The notes beneath the pieces were generated by a model that was not told the origin of the DNA, did no database searches, and saw only the letters and a list, made by a program, of their open reading frames with translations. 64,000 bases of DNA from Algoriphagus aquaeductus (GTDB lineage: Bacteria; Bacteroidota; Bacteroidia; Cytophagales; Cyclobacteriaceae). Both the position numbers and the translations under genes were made by a program. This document shows positions 27,601-35,463 of the stretch, piece after piece. Every line of letters starts with the position of its first letter. Position 1 is the first letter of the stretch. The stretch spans positions 1 to 64,000 of the forward strand of contig NZ_QKTX01000001.1 in NCBI RefSeq assembly GCF_003253485.1. Reading direction: 5' to 3'.

Positions 27601-27725
27601 ACACAGGTTTTGATCCTGAGGTGAATACCGGGGCTACTTCAGGAGGTATTCAGACTTTCGGTATTGATAGATTTACCTATCCCAGAGCAAGGACTTTTAT
27701 GGTTAATCTAAATGTCACCTTTTAA
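24666..27725 (+). CDS. SusC/RagA-family TonB-dependent transporter
   Basis: The 1019-residue protein has an N-terminal signal region (LPFWILSGWCFLVLSLSELSA) and a regulatory-like beta-sandwich (VTGSVKDETGAPLPGASVLVKGT). The plug carries SusC hallmarks (NEIVVVGYGTQKRSDLTGAIGSV, LLQGKVAGVNITSTSGEPG, IRGIGSL, PLYVLDGFLLDN, DASATALYGSRASNGV), and the barrel ends in FMVNLNVTF. There is no STN domain. The SusD partner follows after about 45 bases, and a phosphodiesterase/phosphatase fusion follows that. It likely imports a phosphorylated organic compound or its product; that assignment rests only on the neighbour. Confidence 0.94.
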   Translation: MGNFTILKRTNSLPFWILSGWCFLVLSLSELSAKPVKADSWDNYRELVTGSVKDETGAPLPGASVLVKGTTSGTITDLEGNFSLEVSSGAVLVISYLGYSTKEIAVGEQANLSVQLEPESSQLNEIVVVGYGTQKRSDLTGAIGSVKQESFNKGVITNPVDLLQGKVAGVNITSTSGEPGANQNVIIRGIGSLRSGTQPLYVLDGFLLDNSDTGIASNPLNFLNPNDIESIDVLKDASATALYGSRASNGVIVITTKKGKAGSSQVNLSASTAWSAMSKQIDVFGAEEFRRQVIAVGGALEDFGGDTRWQDELTQVGLSQDYSLSMSGANTERFSYFASVGYQSQEGILKNSDLKRYSGKLNMNQKALNGRLLVDYNLTASFTENLRPAIGSIISDMLYLNPTIPAFTDGKPTLLNTNALNPIKRNELYSDDAANNRILGTISPSFELFEGLTYKLNLGVDYSNTSRYIQYRPFNEVVNESNVSDGTLEELISANTNSLIENTLTYNWNNYKHNFTVLAGHSYQTFLDEFRRTASRGFAANNIEPRYQDHNSTSEFPTTVNSSAVKNELQSFFGRLNYVYDEKYLFTATFRADGSSKFGDNNKYGYFPSFALGWNISKEDFMANSVFNNLKLRTSWGQTGNQEIPSKITKASYSEDRLANGSGSLNTYPIDTDGNTLDSYPYGIVFTRLANPNLQWEVSTQFDLGFDFAFLDYRLTGAVDYFNKVSSNILLEVVPPDPVQPTSTYWNNIEGMKIYNRGIELSLNYSNKPKGSFSYEIGGNVTFIQNEVRDSPYSVLTTGAAQGAGQTGATINGYINNQPIGAFYMLQFDGIGEDGLNRFVDINGDGRILDNDRSVVGSAIPNLIYGFNSNFRYKGFDLGLNFNGASGNKIYNHTTMSLFTKGQLSRSNNTTDFAVQFPEESFNNSNTVSTRFLENGSFFRLNNATLGYTLNPARMGMGNALQTIRLSLTGQNLFVITDYTGFDPEVNTGATSGGIQTFGIDRFTYPRARTFMVNLNVTF

Positions 27726-27769
27726 TTTCTTAATAATTCCTAGAGAAAATCTTTAAACGCTTGAAGCAA

Positions 27770-29515
27770 ATGAAAATTCTTAAGTATATAAAACTCACTC
27801 CTGTAGCACTCTTTTTTCTCGGATTTCTGAGTTGCACCGATCTCAATGAGGAAATTTTGGACGAATCTCTTACCGGTACCGGACAGGCTGAAATAGTCAG
27901 CGGCTCCATTGCCCCTGTTTATGGCATGTTGAGACAAGTTTGGTTGCACACGGCTAATTTTGGACTACAAGAAGTAGCCTCTGATGAGGGTATTTTGCCT
28001 TATCGTGGTGGAACAGACTGGTTTGACGGCGGAAAATTCATTGCTGTTCACCAGCATTTGATGACTCCGGGAAACAGTCTTGTAGGGGATACCTGGACCT
28101 TTATCACCCTCGCTTTATCCCGTGCGGTAGCAGCCGAAGAACAACTCGGACTGGAAGTAGCCAATGGAAATACCAGTGCCCAAAATCCACTTTACGAAAT
28201 GATAGCCATCAAAGCCTATCTAAACCTATTGGCTTTAGATAACTGGGGTATTGTATTCAGAAAGGATAAATCTGATCAGCAGTCTGTGATTTTGAGAAGA
28301 CAGGAGGCGGTGGATTACCTGGAGTCACAGTTGCTCTCAGTCGTAAATACCATCAGCTCCACAAACGGTCCCGGTCGGGTGACCAAGCATGCAGTGGAAG
28401 CTTTATTGGCAAGACTTTACCTGAATGCAGCCGTTTACCGGGATCCGTATGGAACTCCCAATTTCAGGGCAGAGGATATGGATAAAGTCATCCAATATAC
28501 CAACAGCATTATAAATGGACCTTTCGCGCTTTCTCCGGAATATTTTGATTTATTCAATGATAATAACAATACCAATCGGGAGATCATCTTTTCATTGGAC
28601 CAACGTGGTGTCCTTCAGACAGAACATAGCCGATGGCAATACTGGTCGGTTTCGGGGGATCAGATTCCCCGGCCCGAGTTCCCGAATACCCGCGGAACTG
28701 ACGCGGTGGCCGCTACGCCGGATTTTATTCAGACCTGGTATGCTGCCTATGGTAATGTAGACCCGGCAAAAGCAGATGCTCGTTTTTTCCAGGAAAATAC
28801 CCTTATTCCCGCGGAACTCAGGGACCTGACAGGGATAAATCCCAACAATGACTCCAATCATTATTTCTGTGTAGATGCCAAATCCTTTGAAATGGATCGT
28901 GGAATTCTACGGAATGTGATTTGGGGACCTCGAAAAGACGGAAGCGGAAATATCATCCGATGTGAAGATGGAAGAGTAAGGATTTATCCGGTAATCAACC
29001 GAAGAAGCAGCGGAGCCAATATCCGCTATGTAGACCATACCCTCCAAGTTGATTTTACCAACCAGGGAAGCCTTCACAATACCGGTCATAGGTTTGCCAA
29101 ATACCAGTTTAGCAGGACTGCTCCGGATTGCTGCAGCAGAAGCAGTGTGGACATCGTTTTGATCCGATTGGGTGAAATATACCTCATGAGAGCAGAAGCC
29201 AAAATGAGAAAAGGAGATTCTGCAGGTGCTTTGGCGGACATCAATGTGCTCAGAACTTCCAGAAATGCCAGACCATCCCAAACTCCCGCACCTTTGACTT
29301 CTCTTGATCTCAATACACTTTATCGTGAATCAGGATTCGAACTCTATTGGGAAGGTCATAGAAGAACCTATCAAATCCGCTTTGGAAAATATGAGGATAG
29401 CTGGACTGAAAAAACAGACCGGGATGTCAACAAGCGGTTGTTTCCAATTCCTCAGAGAGCCATAGATGGGGCATCAAATATCGAAGGGTTTCTGGTACAG
29501 AATCCCGGTTATTAA
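27770..29515 (+). CDS. SusD/RagB-family surface lipoprotein
   Basis: The 581-residue protein has a lipoprotein signal with lipobox GFLS-C. The ATG at 27770 (MKILKYIK) is preferred to an in-frame TTG 9 bases upstream. SusD features include MIAIKAYLNLLALDNWGIVF in the TPR-like core, VDIVLIRLGEIYLMRAEAKMRKGDSAGALADINVLR and the C-terminal GFELYWEGHRRTYQIRFGKY. It forms the lid of the SusC at 24666. A strong terminator follows (29537-29567), so the downstream hydrolase gene is transcribed separately or by read-through. Confidence 0.93.
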   Translation: MKILKYIKLTPVALFFLGFLSCTDLNEEILDESLTGTGQAEIVSGSIAPVYGMLRQVWLHTANFGLQEVASDEGILPYRGGTDWFDGGKFIAVHQHLMTPGNSLVGDTWTFITLALSRAVAAEEQLGLEVANGNTSAQNPLYEMIAIKAYLNLLALDNWGIVFRKDKSDQQSVILRRQEAVDYLESQLLSVVNTISSTNGPGRVTKHAVEALLARLYLNAAVYRDPYGTPNFRAEDMDKVIQYTNSIINGPFALSPEYFDLFNDNNNTNREIIFSLDQRGVLQTEHSRWQYWSVSGDQIPRPEFPNTRGTDAVAATPDFIQTWYAAYGNVDPAKADARFFQENTLIPAELRDLTGINPNNDSNHYFCVDAKSFEMDRGILRNVIWGPRKDGSGNIIRCEDGRVRIYPVINRRSSGANIRYVDHTLQVDFTNQGSLHNTGHRFAKYQFSRTAPDCCSRSSVDIVLIRLGEIYLMRAEAKMRKGDSAGALADINVLRTSRNARPSQTPAPLTSLDLNTLYRESGFELYWEGHRRTYQIRFGKYEDSWTEKTDRDVNKRLFPIPQRAIDGASNIEGFLVQNPGY

Positions 29516-29536
29516 TTTCTATTAGGGTAACAAGGG

Positions 29537-29567
29537 AAAAGCCGGTCAGTCTCTGATCGGCTTTTTT
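29537..29567 (+). terminator. Rho-independent terminator after the SusCD pair
   Basis: The stem AAAAGCCG/CGGCTTTT has an inner extension TCAG/CTGA around a TCT loop and runs into six T residues. It lies 22 bases after the SusD stop codon. The remaining bases up to 29817 are ordinary AT-rich spacer; a TATTTTTG word at 29806-29813 lies only 4 bases before the next ATG. Confidence 0.87.
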
Positions 29568-29817
29568 CAGTAAAAATCTCAAATAGACCTTCTTATTGGA
29601 TTGAATGGAGGTATTATCTGAATTCAATGTGGCTAATGTTGGAAATACGTAAATTTACTTTGTTCAAAGCAGAAAGTATTTCCGCCCAAGCCTTCAAGCA
29701 AAGTTCAAGGTTATGGGATCGTTTCGGAAGATGGCTCCGGTATTATGATTTGGTTAATTCAAGCAATCAGCACACTTTTTTCAGGTCGTTCTGAAGCGGG
29801 GTTTCTATTTTTGCGTT

Positions 29818-31644
29818 ATGAAACGATCCTTAATTTTGGGGTTAACCCTAGCATTGCTTATTGTTCAGTCACTTTTTGCACAGCAGACATTTCAGCTCCA
29901 TTCCCACAATGATTACGAACAAACCGTTCCTTTTTGGACTGCATTTAGTGCAGGATGTGCTTCAATAGAAGTCGATTTGTTTTTGCAAGAGGGGCGACTC
30001 ATGGTAGCCCACGAGCAGGAATCTATCCGGCCAAACCGTACTCTTCAGTCTCTTTATCTCGATCCTATCCAACAAGGGATAGAATCAGGATTGATCGATT
30101 CGATCGGATTTCATTTGATGTTGGACCTGAAAACAGATGGAAACTCCACCCTGGCTCAAGTAGTAGAAGTTACTAATGCCTACCGGGAAATGATGTATTC
30201 CGTCCAAAACCCTTCAGGATTGAAATTGGTGATTTCAGGCAATAGACCTCCAGTCCAGGAGTACCAGGCCTATCCGGAATGGATATTTTTTGATTATCAA
30301 AATCGTAACCTTACTTCAGATTTGCCATGGGAAAAAATAGCCATGGTCAGTTTGAGTTTTAGGGGCTTTTCTGTATGGAATGGTAAAGGAAGAATGGTAC
30401 AGGAAGAAAAAGTCAAATTGGAGGATTTCATTGCAAAAGTGCACAGGTTTCACAAGCCTGTACGCTTTTGGGCTTCTCCGGATGGGAAAACTGCCTGGAA
30501 AGCTTTTGCTCAAATGGGTATCGACTACATCAATACGGACCGTCCGATCCAAGCTGCAGAGTATCTTTCGACCTTGAGTCGCAATATATTTCAACCTGAA
30601 TCCCCTCATCAAATCTACCCGCCTTCCTATGCTACAGATGGTGCGTCCATTCCTGTAAAGCAGGTGATTTTAATGATAGGTGATGGAAATGGACTGGCTC
30701 AAATCTCCTCCGGATTAGTGGGAAATGGAGGCTCTCTGAATCTCTCCCAAATCAAAAATATGGGCTTGGTTCAAACCCATGCAGCGGATGATTTTACCAC
30801 CGATTCTGCAGCTGGTGCCACGGCTTTTGCCACAGGAGTCAAAACAAATAACCGGCATATAGGGGTGGATCCTAAGGGGGCACCTTTGCCTACGATCACA
30901 GAAATCCTCTCCGAAAAGGGATTTTCCACCGGGATCATTACCACAGACCAATTGACCGGAGCAACACCTGCTTCCTTTTATGCCCATCATACAGAGCGTG
31001 ATGATTCCGATATTTTGAGTTCATGGTTACCTAAAAGTTCCCTTAATCTCTTCATTGGTGGAGGTAAAAGGGATTTTCAGCGATTTGGATCGGATCGAAT
31101 TGCCCAATTGGATAGTGCGGGATTTGAGTTGATTGACAACCTTGATTTGATCACTTTTTCTGCCGCATCAAAGTTGGGTTATTTTGCTGCAGAGGCTTCC
31201 TTGCCCTCCATGGAAAAAGGTAGAGGAGGATTTTTATCCAAAGCGTCTTCAAATGCATTGAAATTTCTGTCAGGTAAGGAAAAGCCTTTCTTTTTAATGA
31301 TAGAATCAGCCATGATTGATTCGGGAGGTCATGGGAATTGTACCTCCATGATTGTGACCGAAATGCAGGACTTTGATCAGGCCATTGGAGAGGTGATGAA
31401 ATGGGTGGATACTCATCCGGGGGCATTGTTGATCGTCACGGCGGATCATGAGACAGGGGGAGTTTCAATTCCACAGGGAGATGTAGTCAATCGGGAAGTT
31501 GAGCTGGGTTATTACAGTGATGATCACACCGGAATTTTGGTTCCGATTTTTGCATATGGAGCACAATCAGGGGAGTTCAAGGGTTTTATGGACAACACAG
31601 AAGTTTTTGAAAAAATGATGAAGGTGCTAACGGTGAATCAGTAG
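29818..31644 (+). CDS. Fusion: glycerophosphodiesterase-like domain + alkaline phosphatase
   Basis: The 608-residue exported protein has a signal peptide ending at FAQ. Residues about 22-265 resemble a PI-PLC/GDPD-type TIM-barrel phosphodiesterase: HSHNDYEQ (His28, His30), SIEVDL (Glu51, Asp53) and VAHEQ (His65). Residues about 280-605 form a PhoA-type alkaline phosphatase: VILMIGDGNG with metal ligand Asp289, TTDSAAGATAF with the phosphorylated Ser330, ESAMIDSGGHGN and VTADHETGG. Together they could convert a phosphodiester to a monoester and then to free phosphate in the periplasm or at the surface. It follows the SusCD pair at 24666-29515. Phosphate-starvation control is plausible, but no Pho box was identified. 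Confidence 0.87.
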   Translation: MKRSLILGLTLALLIVQSLFAQQTFQLHSHNDYEQTVPFWTAFSAGCASIEVDLFLQEGRLMVAHEQESIRPNRTLQSLYLDPIQQGIESGLIDSIGFHLMLDLKTDGNSTLAQVVEVTNAYREMMYSVQNPSGLKLVISGNRPPVQEYQAYPEWIFFDYQNRNLTSDLPWEKIAMVSLSFRGFSVWNGKGRMVQEEKVKLEDFIAKVHRFHKPVRFWASPDGKTAWKAFAQMGIDYINTDRPIQAAEYLSTLSRNIFQPESPHQIYPPSYATDGASIPVKQVILMIGDGNGLAQISSGLVGNGGSLNLSQIKNMGLVQTHAADDFTTDSAAGATAFATGVKTNNRHIGVDPKGAPLPTITEILSEKGFSTGIITTDQLTGATPASFYAHHTERDDSDILSSWLPKSSLNLFIGGGKRDFQRFGSDRIAQLDSAGFELIDNLDLITFSAASKLGYFAAEASLPSMEKGRGGFLSKASSNALKFLSGKEKPFFLMIESAMIDSGGHGNCTSMIVTEMQDFDQAIGEVMKWVDTHPGALLIVTADHETGGVSIPQGDVVNREVELGYYSDDHTGILVPIFAYGAQSGEFKGFMDNTEVFEKMMKVLTVNQ

Positions 31645-31719
31645 GCTTGAGTACTCTTGGATGGCTATGTATTCCTAGGTTTCGGGAAATTAAGCTTCAA
31701 ACTTTAGCATTATTTCTGT

Positions 31720-32515
31720 TCCTTCCGCTCCTCGACATTTGCAATGTCGAGGTCCTGTCATAGGATTTGCAATCCGACAACTAAGCTGCCTGCCGGGTTG
31801 TGCCTGTTGTCCTGCTTCTCCAGAAGCTGGATTCGATCTGTCGCCAACTGGACATCAGGACAACCACTTACTTCTTACAATTTACAACTTACCAAGGCCG
31901 CCATCTATGACTCAAAAAAACTTCAGATTGGGCTGTCGAGGTCTTGTCATAGGATTTGCAATCCGACAACTAAGCTGCCTGCCGGGTTGTGCCTGTTTTC
32001 CTGCTTCTCCAGAAGCTGGACCCTATCCGTCGACAACTGGAAAACCCGACAACCTCCATACATCCTAAACCCTTACTCCCCAACCCCCATACCTCTTCTT
32101 GTTTTCCTGCTTCTCCAGAAGCTGGACTCGATCTGTCAACAACTGGACAACTGGACAACCACTTACTTCTTACAATTTACAACTTACCAAGGCCGCCATC
32201 TATGACTCAAAAAAACTTCAGCTTTTTTTCTTAGCGATCTTGAAAAGCTCAATCGAAGAATCAAGGAATGAAGTCCCGAAAGAGCTAAACCTCTGATCAA
32301 CTTAAATCTTGGAGTTCTTTGCGGTAAAAAACACTCCGCCTGCTTGTACCCAAAGTCTCTAAACTGTCCTGTAACCCCGACAACCCGATAACCCGATGCT
32401 TCGACTAGGCTCAGCACTGACAACTGGACAACCCGACAACCTCCATACTTTCTAACTCCCATACCTCCAAACTCCGATACTCCCCATTTCCCAACCTCGA
32501 CCTTCAATAGTTCCT
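31720..32515 (+). repeat. Large composite intergenic repeat block (left copy)
   Basis: This 0.8-kb block contains the hairpin TCGACATT/AATGTCGA (31732-31750), two copies of a unit running from TCATAGGATTTGCAATCCGA through CTCCAGAAGCTGGA to ACTCAAAAAAACTTCAG, and several GACAAC octamer tracts. C-rich CCCATACCTC tracts are also present. A tail of about 240 bp (32160-32400) recurs almost base for base at 34900-35130; shared words are AATCAAGGAATGAAGT, TTTGCGGTAAAAAACACTCC and TCTCTAAACTGTCCTG. Open frames of up to 153 codons here only translate the repeat. Confidence 0.75.
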
Positions 32516-32518
32516 ATC

Positions 32519-33322
32519 TTACCGTCGATGCTTCGTAAAGCCGCCCATTACCATCCCCATCACCCTTACTTTTCCCCATCTGGGCAGAAACCAAAGTGCT
32601 CCTTTTAAAATCTTGGTCAAAGTCCCAGGAAAAACGGTCCCTTTTTTACCCAAAGCAGATAATATGGGAAGGGCTATTTCTTCGGGAGTTAACGTTTTTC
32701 CCATGACCATTTTGGCACGGGTAGCAAAGCCGCTCCCTACAGGCCCCGGGCAAGCTGCCAAAACATCGATTCGATTCTGACCAAGTTCCTGTTGAAGTCC
32801 TTCAGCCAAAGTTTGGATATAGGCCTTGGTCGCAGCATAATTTGCGGCAAATGGTACACCTTGAAAAGCCACAATAGAACTTAAGAAGATAATTCCCCCT
32901 TTCCCTCTTTCAGAGAAGCGCAGGGCAAAGGCCTGACTTAGGATCAAAGGTGAAAGAATATTGACATCAATCATCTCAGATTCTTCGAGCATATCACCCT
33001 GCAAAAACAATCCGGAGGTCCCAAATCCTGCCGAAAGAACCAAAAGACCTACAGGTAAATCTCTGGTTTTGTCCAAAACCTGCTGGTTTCCACCTGTGTT
33101 GCTCAAGTCTGCCACGATGATCTTGGTCTGTGAGAAATATTGATTCTCGATCTTTTGACCCAATTCAGCAAGGGAGGGCTGGTTTCTTCCAACCAGAATA
33201 AGATCAAATCCGATTTTAGCCAATTCTATCGCCAATGCCCTTCCGATGCCCGAACTAGCACCGGTGACTACCGCCCAGTTGCCATATTTTTGCAGAAAGA
33301 TATTTTTTTCGGAAAGCTTCAT
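32519..33322 (-). CDS. Short-chain dehydrogenase/reductase
   Basis: The 267-residue classical SDR has the NAD(P)-binding TGASSGIG (20-27), an NAG-like LSAGFG (97-102) and the catalytic Ser149, Tyr162 and Lys166 (YAATK). The C-terminal half (KILKGALWFLPRWGKVRVMGMVMGGFT) is hydrophobic, as in SDRs that act on lipids or at membranes. The substrate is unknown. Its ATG overlaps the stop of the SRPBCC gene, so the two are co-translated. The stop lies just beside the large repeat block. Confidence 0.9.
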   Translation of the reverse strand: MKLSEKNIFLQKYGNWAVVTGASSGIGRALAIELAKIGFDLILVGRNQPSLAELGQKIENQYFSQTKIIVADLSNTGGNQQVLDKTRDLPVGLLVLSAGFGTSGLFLQGDMLEESEMIDVNILSPLILSQAFALRFSERGKGGIIFLSSIVAFQGVPFAANYAATKAYIQTLAEGLQQELGQNRIDVLAACPGPVGSGFATRAKMVMGKTLTPEEIALPILSALGKKGTVFPGTLTKILKGALWFLPRWGKVRVMGMVMGGFTKHRR

Positions 33323-33897
33323 GGGAGAATCTCGGTTTGGATTGCTAACGCCCGATTTTTATGCTCCACTCTGGTTTTGAGCTGCTGAAGCCAATCTTCA
33401 TGCTGTTTGAAAAGTTTTTTCGGTTGAAAGAGTTTTTCCAATACAGTCAACCAACCGTTTTGACTTTCGGCAGTTACCACCAGGCAACCTGATGCGGTAG
33501 GGATCAGCAGCCACCCATGGTAAGCTTGAATACTCTTTTTGATAGATATCCAGCTCAAGCGAGAACCCTCCTCATATTCCCGAACCTCTGATCGAAAATC
33601 CAATCCCATCGTTTTCCATGAAAATTGTGAATCGGGCAGCAGAATTCCATTAGATATACTATCTAGTATTTGCAGCTCTGAAGCACCTGTGTACCACTCT
33701 TGCCAAGATTCCGCCCGGATCAGTTCCTCCCAGACTTGAATAGGAGGAGCCAGGATTTCAATGCGGTTTTCAACGTAAAATGAAGCCTTTTCCTTGGAAT
33801 AACCCGGAGGCCAATGGATGACAGGTTCTTGCTGGGCAAAGCTGAATGACGAGCCCAATGCCAGCCAAAGCATTAAGCCAAAAAGGATTGTTTTCAT
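33319..33897 (-). CDS. Exported SRPBCC-like (polyketide-cyclase/START-fold) protein
   Basis: The 192-residue protein has a signal peptide (MKTILFGLMLWLALGSSFSFAQ) and a region reading FYVENRIEILAPPIQVWEELIRAESWQEWYTGASE. That is typical of the SRPBCC fold, in which a helix packs over a curved sheet to form a hydrophobic pocket. Export is unusual for this fold. The ATG at 33897 is preferred to a TTG 6 bases earlier. It is translationally coupled to the SDR gene, suggesting a shared hydrophobic substrate; this is inference. Confidence 0.75.
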   Translation of the reverse strand: MKTILFGLMLWLALGSSFSFAQQEPVIHWPPGYSKEKASFYVENRIEILAPPIQVWEELIRAESWQEWYTGASELQILDSISNGILLPDSQFSWKTMGLDFRSEVREYEEGSRLSWISIKKSIQAYHGWLLIPTASGCLVVTAESQNGWLTVLEKLFQPKKLFKQHEDWLQQLKTRVEHKNRALAIQTEILP

Positions 33898-33985
33898 GGT
33901 CAAATTAGTTTATTTCCCAAAGCTAATTCTGACCCTTTCCTCAAAACGATAACATTTGTTTAGACTTCAGCAGGAGGGATTTACC

Positions 33986-34558
33986 TTATCCTTTTGCTTT
34001 TTTAAGGCGACTTAGATGCACCGGTGTGATCCCCAGGTATGATGCAATCATATGTTGGGGAACGCGCTGATGGATTTTTGGAAAAATGGATTCCATCAAT
34101 TCATACCGTTCTTTTGGGGTACGGGAATAATTGTTTTTAACCCGGTTATCCTGGTAAATGAAGTAAAACTCGGCGACCTTCCTGCCAAATTTATCACCTT
34201 CTCTCATAGACTGATATCCCCATTCAATGGCGCTTCGGGGCATGACTACTACTTCCAAAGGTTCCAATGCCTGTAGGGTATAGATGCCCGGCTGTTGAAG
34301 TAAAAAACTAGAATAATCAGCTACAAATTGATTTTCGCTGGCAAAATGGATGGTATGCTCAATTCCATTAGCATCGGTGACAATCACCCGTAAAATTCCA
34401 CTTGCAATAAAAAAAACTTCCTGCGGGATCTTGCCAGGCAAACTCAATACTTCATTTTTATGAAACTTTTTGAAGGAACACAAGGAAATAAGTTGATCCA
34501 ATTCCTGTGGGTCTGCATGAATAAGGCCTAAGATAGCATTCCTAAATTGTGTTGTCAT
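33986..34558 (-). CDS. Crp/Fnr-family transcriptional regulator
   Basis: The 190-residue protein has a cyclic-nucleotide-binding-like beta roll (residues 25-120; FHKNEVLSLPGKIPQEVFFIASGILRV, GIEHTIHFASENQFV) and a C-terminal winged-helix motif (VPQHMIASYLGITPVHLSRLKK). The start was placed at the ATG at 34558 because upstream codons in the same frame lie in repeat sequence. It is encoded upstream of, and on the same strand as, the SRPBCC/SDR pair, which it may regulate. Bacteroidota members of this type often lack identifiable ligands. Confidence 0.88.
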   Translation of the reverse strand: MTTQFRNAILGLIHADPQELDQLISLCSFKKFHKNEVLSLPGKIPQEVFFIASGILRVIVTDANGIEHTIHFASENQFVADYSSFLLQQPGIYTLQALEPLEVVVMPRSAIEWGYQSMREGDKFGRKVAEFYFIYQDNRVKNNYSRTPKERYELMESIFPKIHQRVPQHMIASYLGITPVHLSRLKKAKG

Positions 34559-34619
34559 CGGATTCAAAATGCTCAATTTAAGGATTCCAAAAATAAATTT
34601 AAGTTCACCATAGCGGTTT

Positions 34620-35300
34620 TTTCCTGTGTTCTTTGCTTCTCCAGGAGCTGGACCTCCGCTGGGCCGATCCCGACAGCTCGGGATGTAATTCGACCCTAAT
34701 ATCCTAGGGATTTGTAATCCCATATTCCTTTGGAGCAAGTCTAACTTCCCCGTTCCTCCCCGTTCCTCGACAATTGCAATGTCGAGGTCCTGTCATAGGA
34801 TTTGCAATCCGACAACTCAGCTGCCTACCGGGTTGTGCCTGTTTTCCTGATTCTCCAGAAGCTGGACTTGATCTGTCAACAACTGGACAACTGGACAACC
34901 ACTTACACCTTACAGTTTACAACTTACCAAGGCCGCCATCTATGACTCAAAAAACTTCAGCTTTTTTTCTTAGCGATCTTGAAAAGCTCAATCGAAGAAT
35001 CAAGGAATGAAGTTCTGAAAGAGCTAAACCTCTGATCAACTTAAATCTTGGAGTTCTTTGCGGTAAAAAACACTCCCCCTGCTTGTACCCACAGTCTCTA
35101 AACTGTCCTGCAACCCCGACAACCCGACAACCCGATAACCCGAAAACCTCCATACTTCCTAACTCCCATACATCCTAACCCCCATACTTCCTAACTCCCA
35201 TACTCCCCAGCTCCCATACCTCCCAACCCCCATACCTCCATGCCTCTTTTCCATTGCGCTGGAACCATTCATTGTTTTCCAAATTATGACCCTACACCCG
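34620..35300 (+). repeat. Large composite intergenic repeat block (right copy)
   Basis: It contains CTCCAGGAGCTGGACC (34638), twin hairpin words near 34675-34722, GACAATTGCAATGTCGAGGT (34769) with TCATAGGATTTGCAATCCGA, CTCCAGAAGCTGGAC, GACAAC octamers and the long conserved tail at 34900-35130 shared with 32160-32400. An 8-bp-period C-rich array of CTCCCATA/CTTCCTAA variants follows (35150-35240). At 35252-35300 lies a GCGCTGG-family inverted-repeat element with a damaged right end. The remaining bases to 35463 show nothing recognised. Confidence 0.75.
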
Positions 35301-35463
35301 TTGGTGGAATTTTTTCCATTGAAAAACCCAAATGGCTATAGATTAGAGATGTCTTAAGACTAAAAACTCTTTTTCCCGAAATAGGCAATGGATTTATCTC
35401 AAAGGCAAATCTTTGGCTATATTTCCCAAGCTCTAAGCCTTTTGCCAAACCTTTACCCTTCGT

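Noticed and set aside
29806..29813. TATTTTTG just before the phosphatase-fusion ATG as promoter of a leaderless transcript
   Set aside because: It fits TAnnTTTG but no TTG element lies at the right distance, and it is only 4 bases from the start codon; chance occurrence is likely.
31739..32296. Several overlapping + strand open frames in the repeat block, up to 153 codons
   Set aside because: Different frames give the same repetitive text (SCFSRSW, DNWTTGQ) that recurs at every composite block, so they are translations of the repeat.
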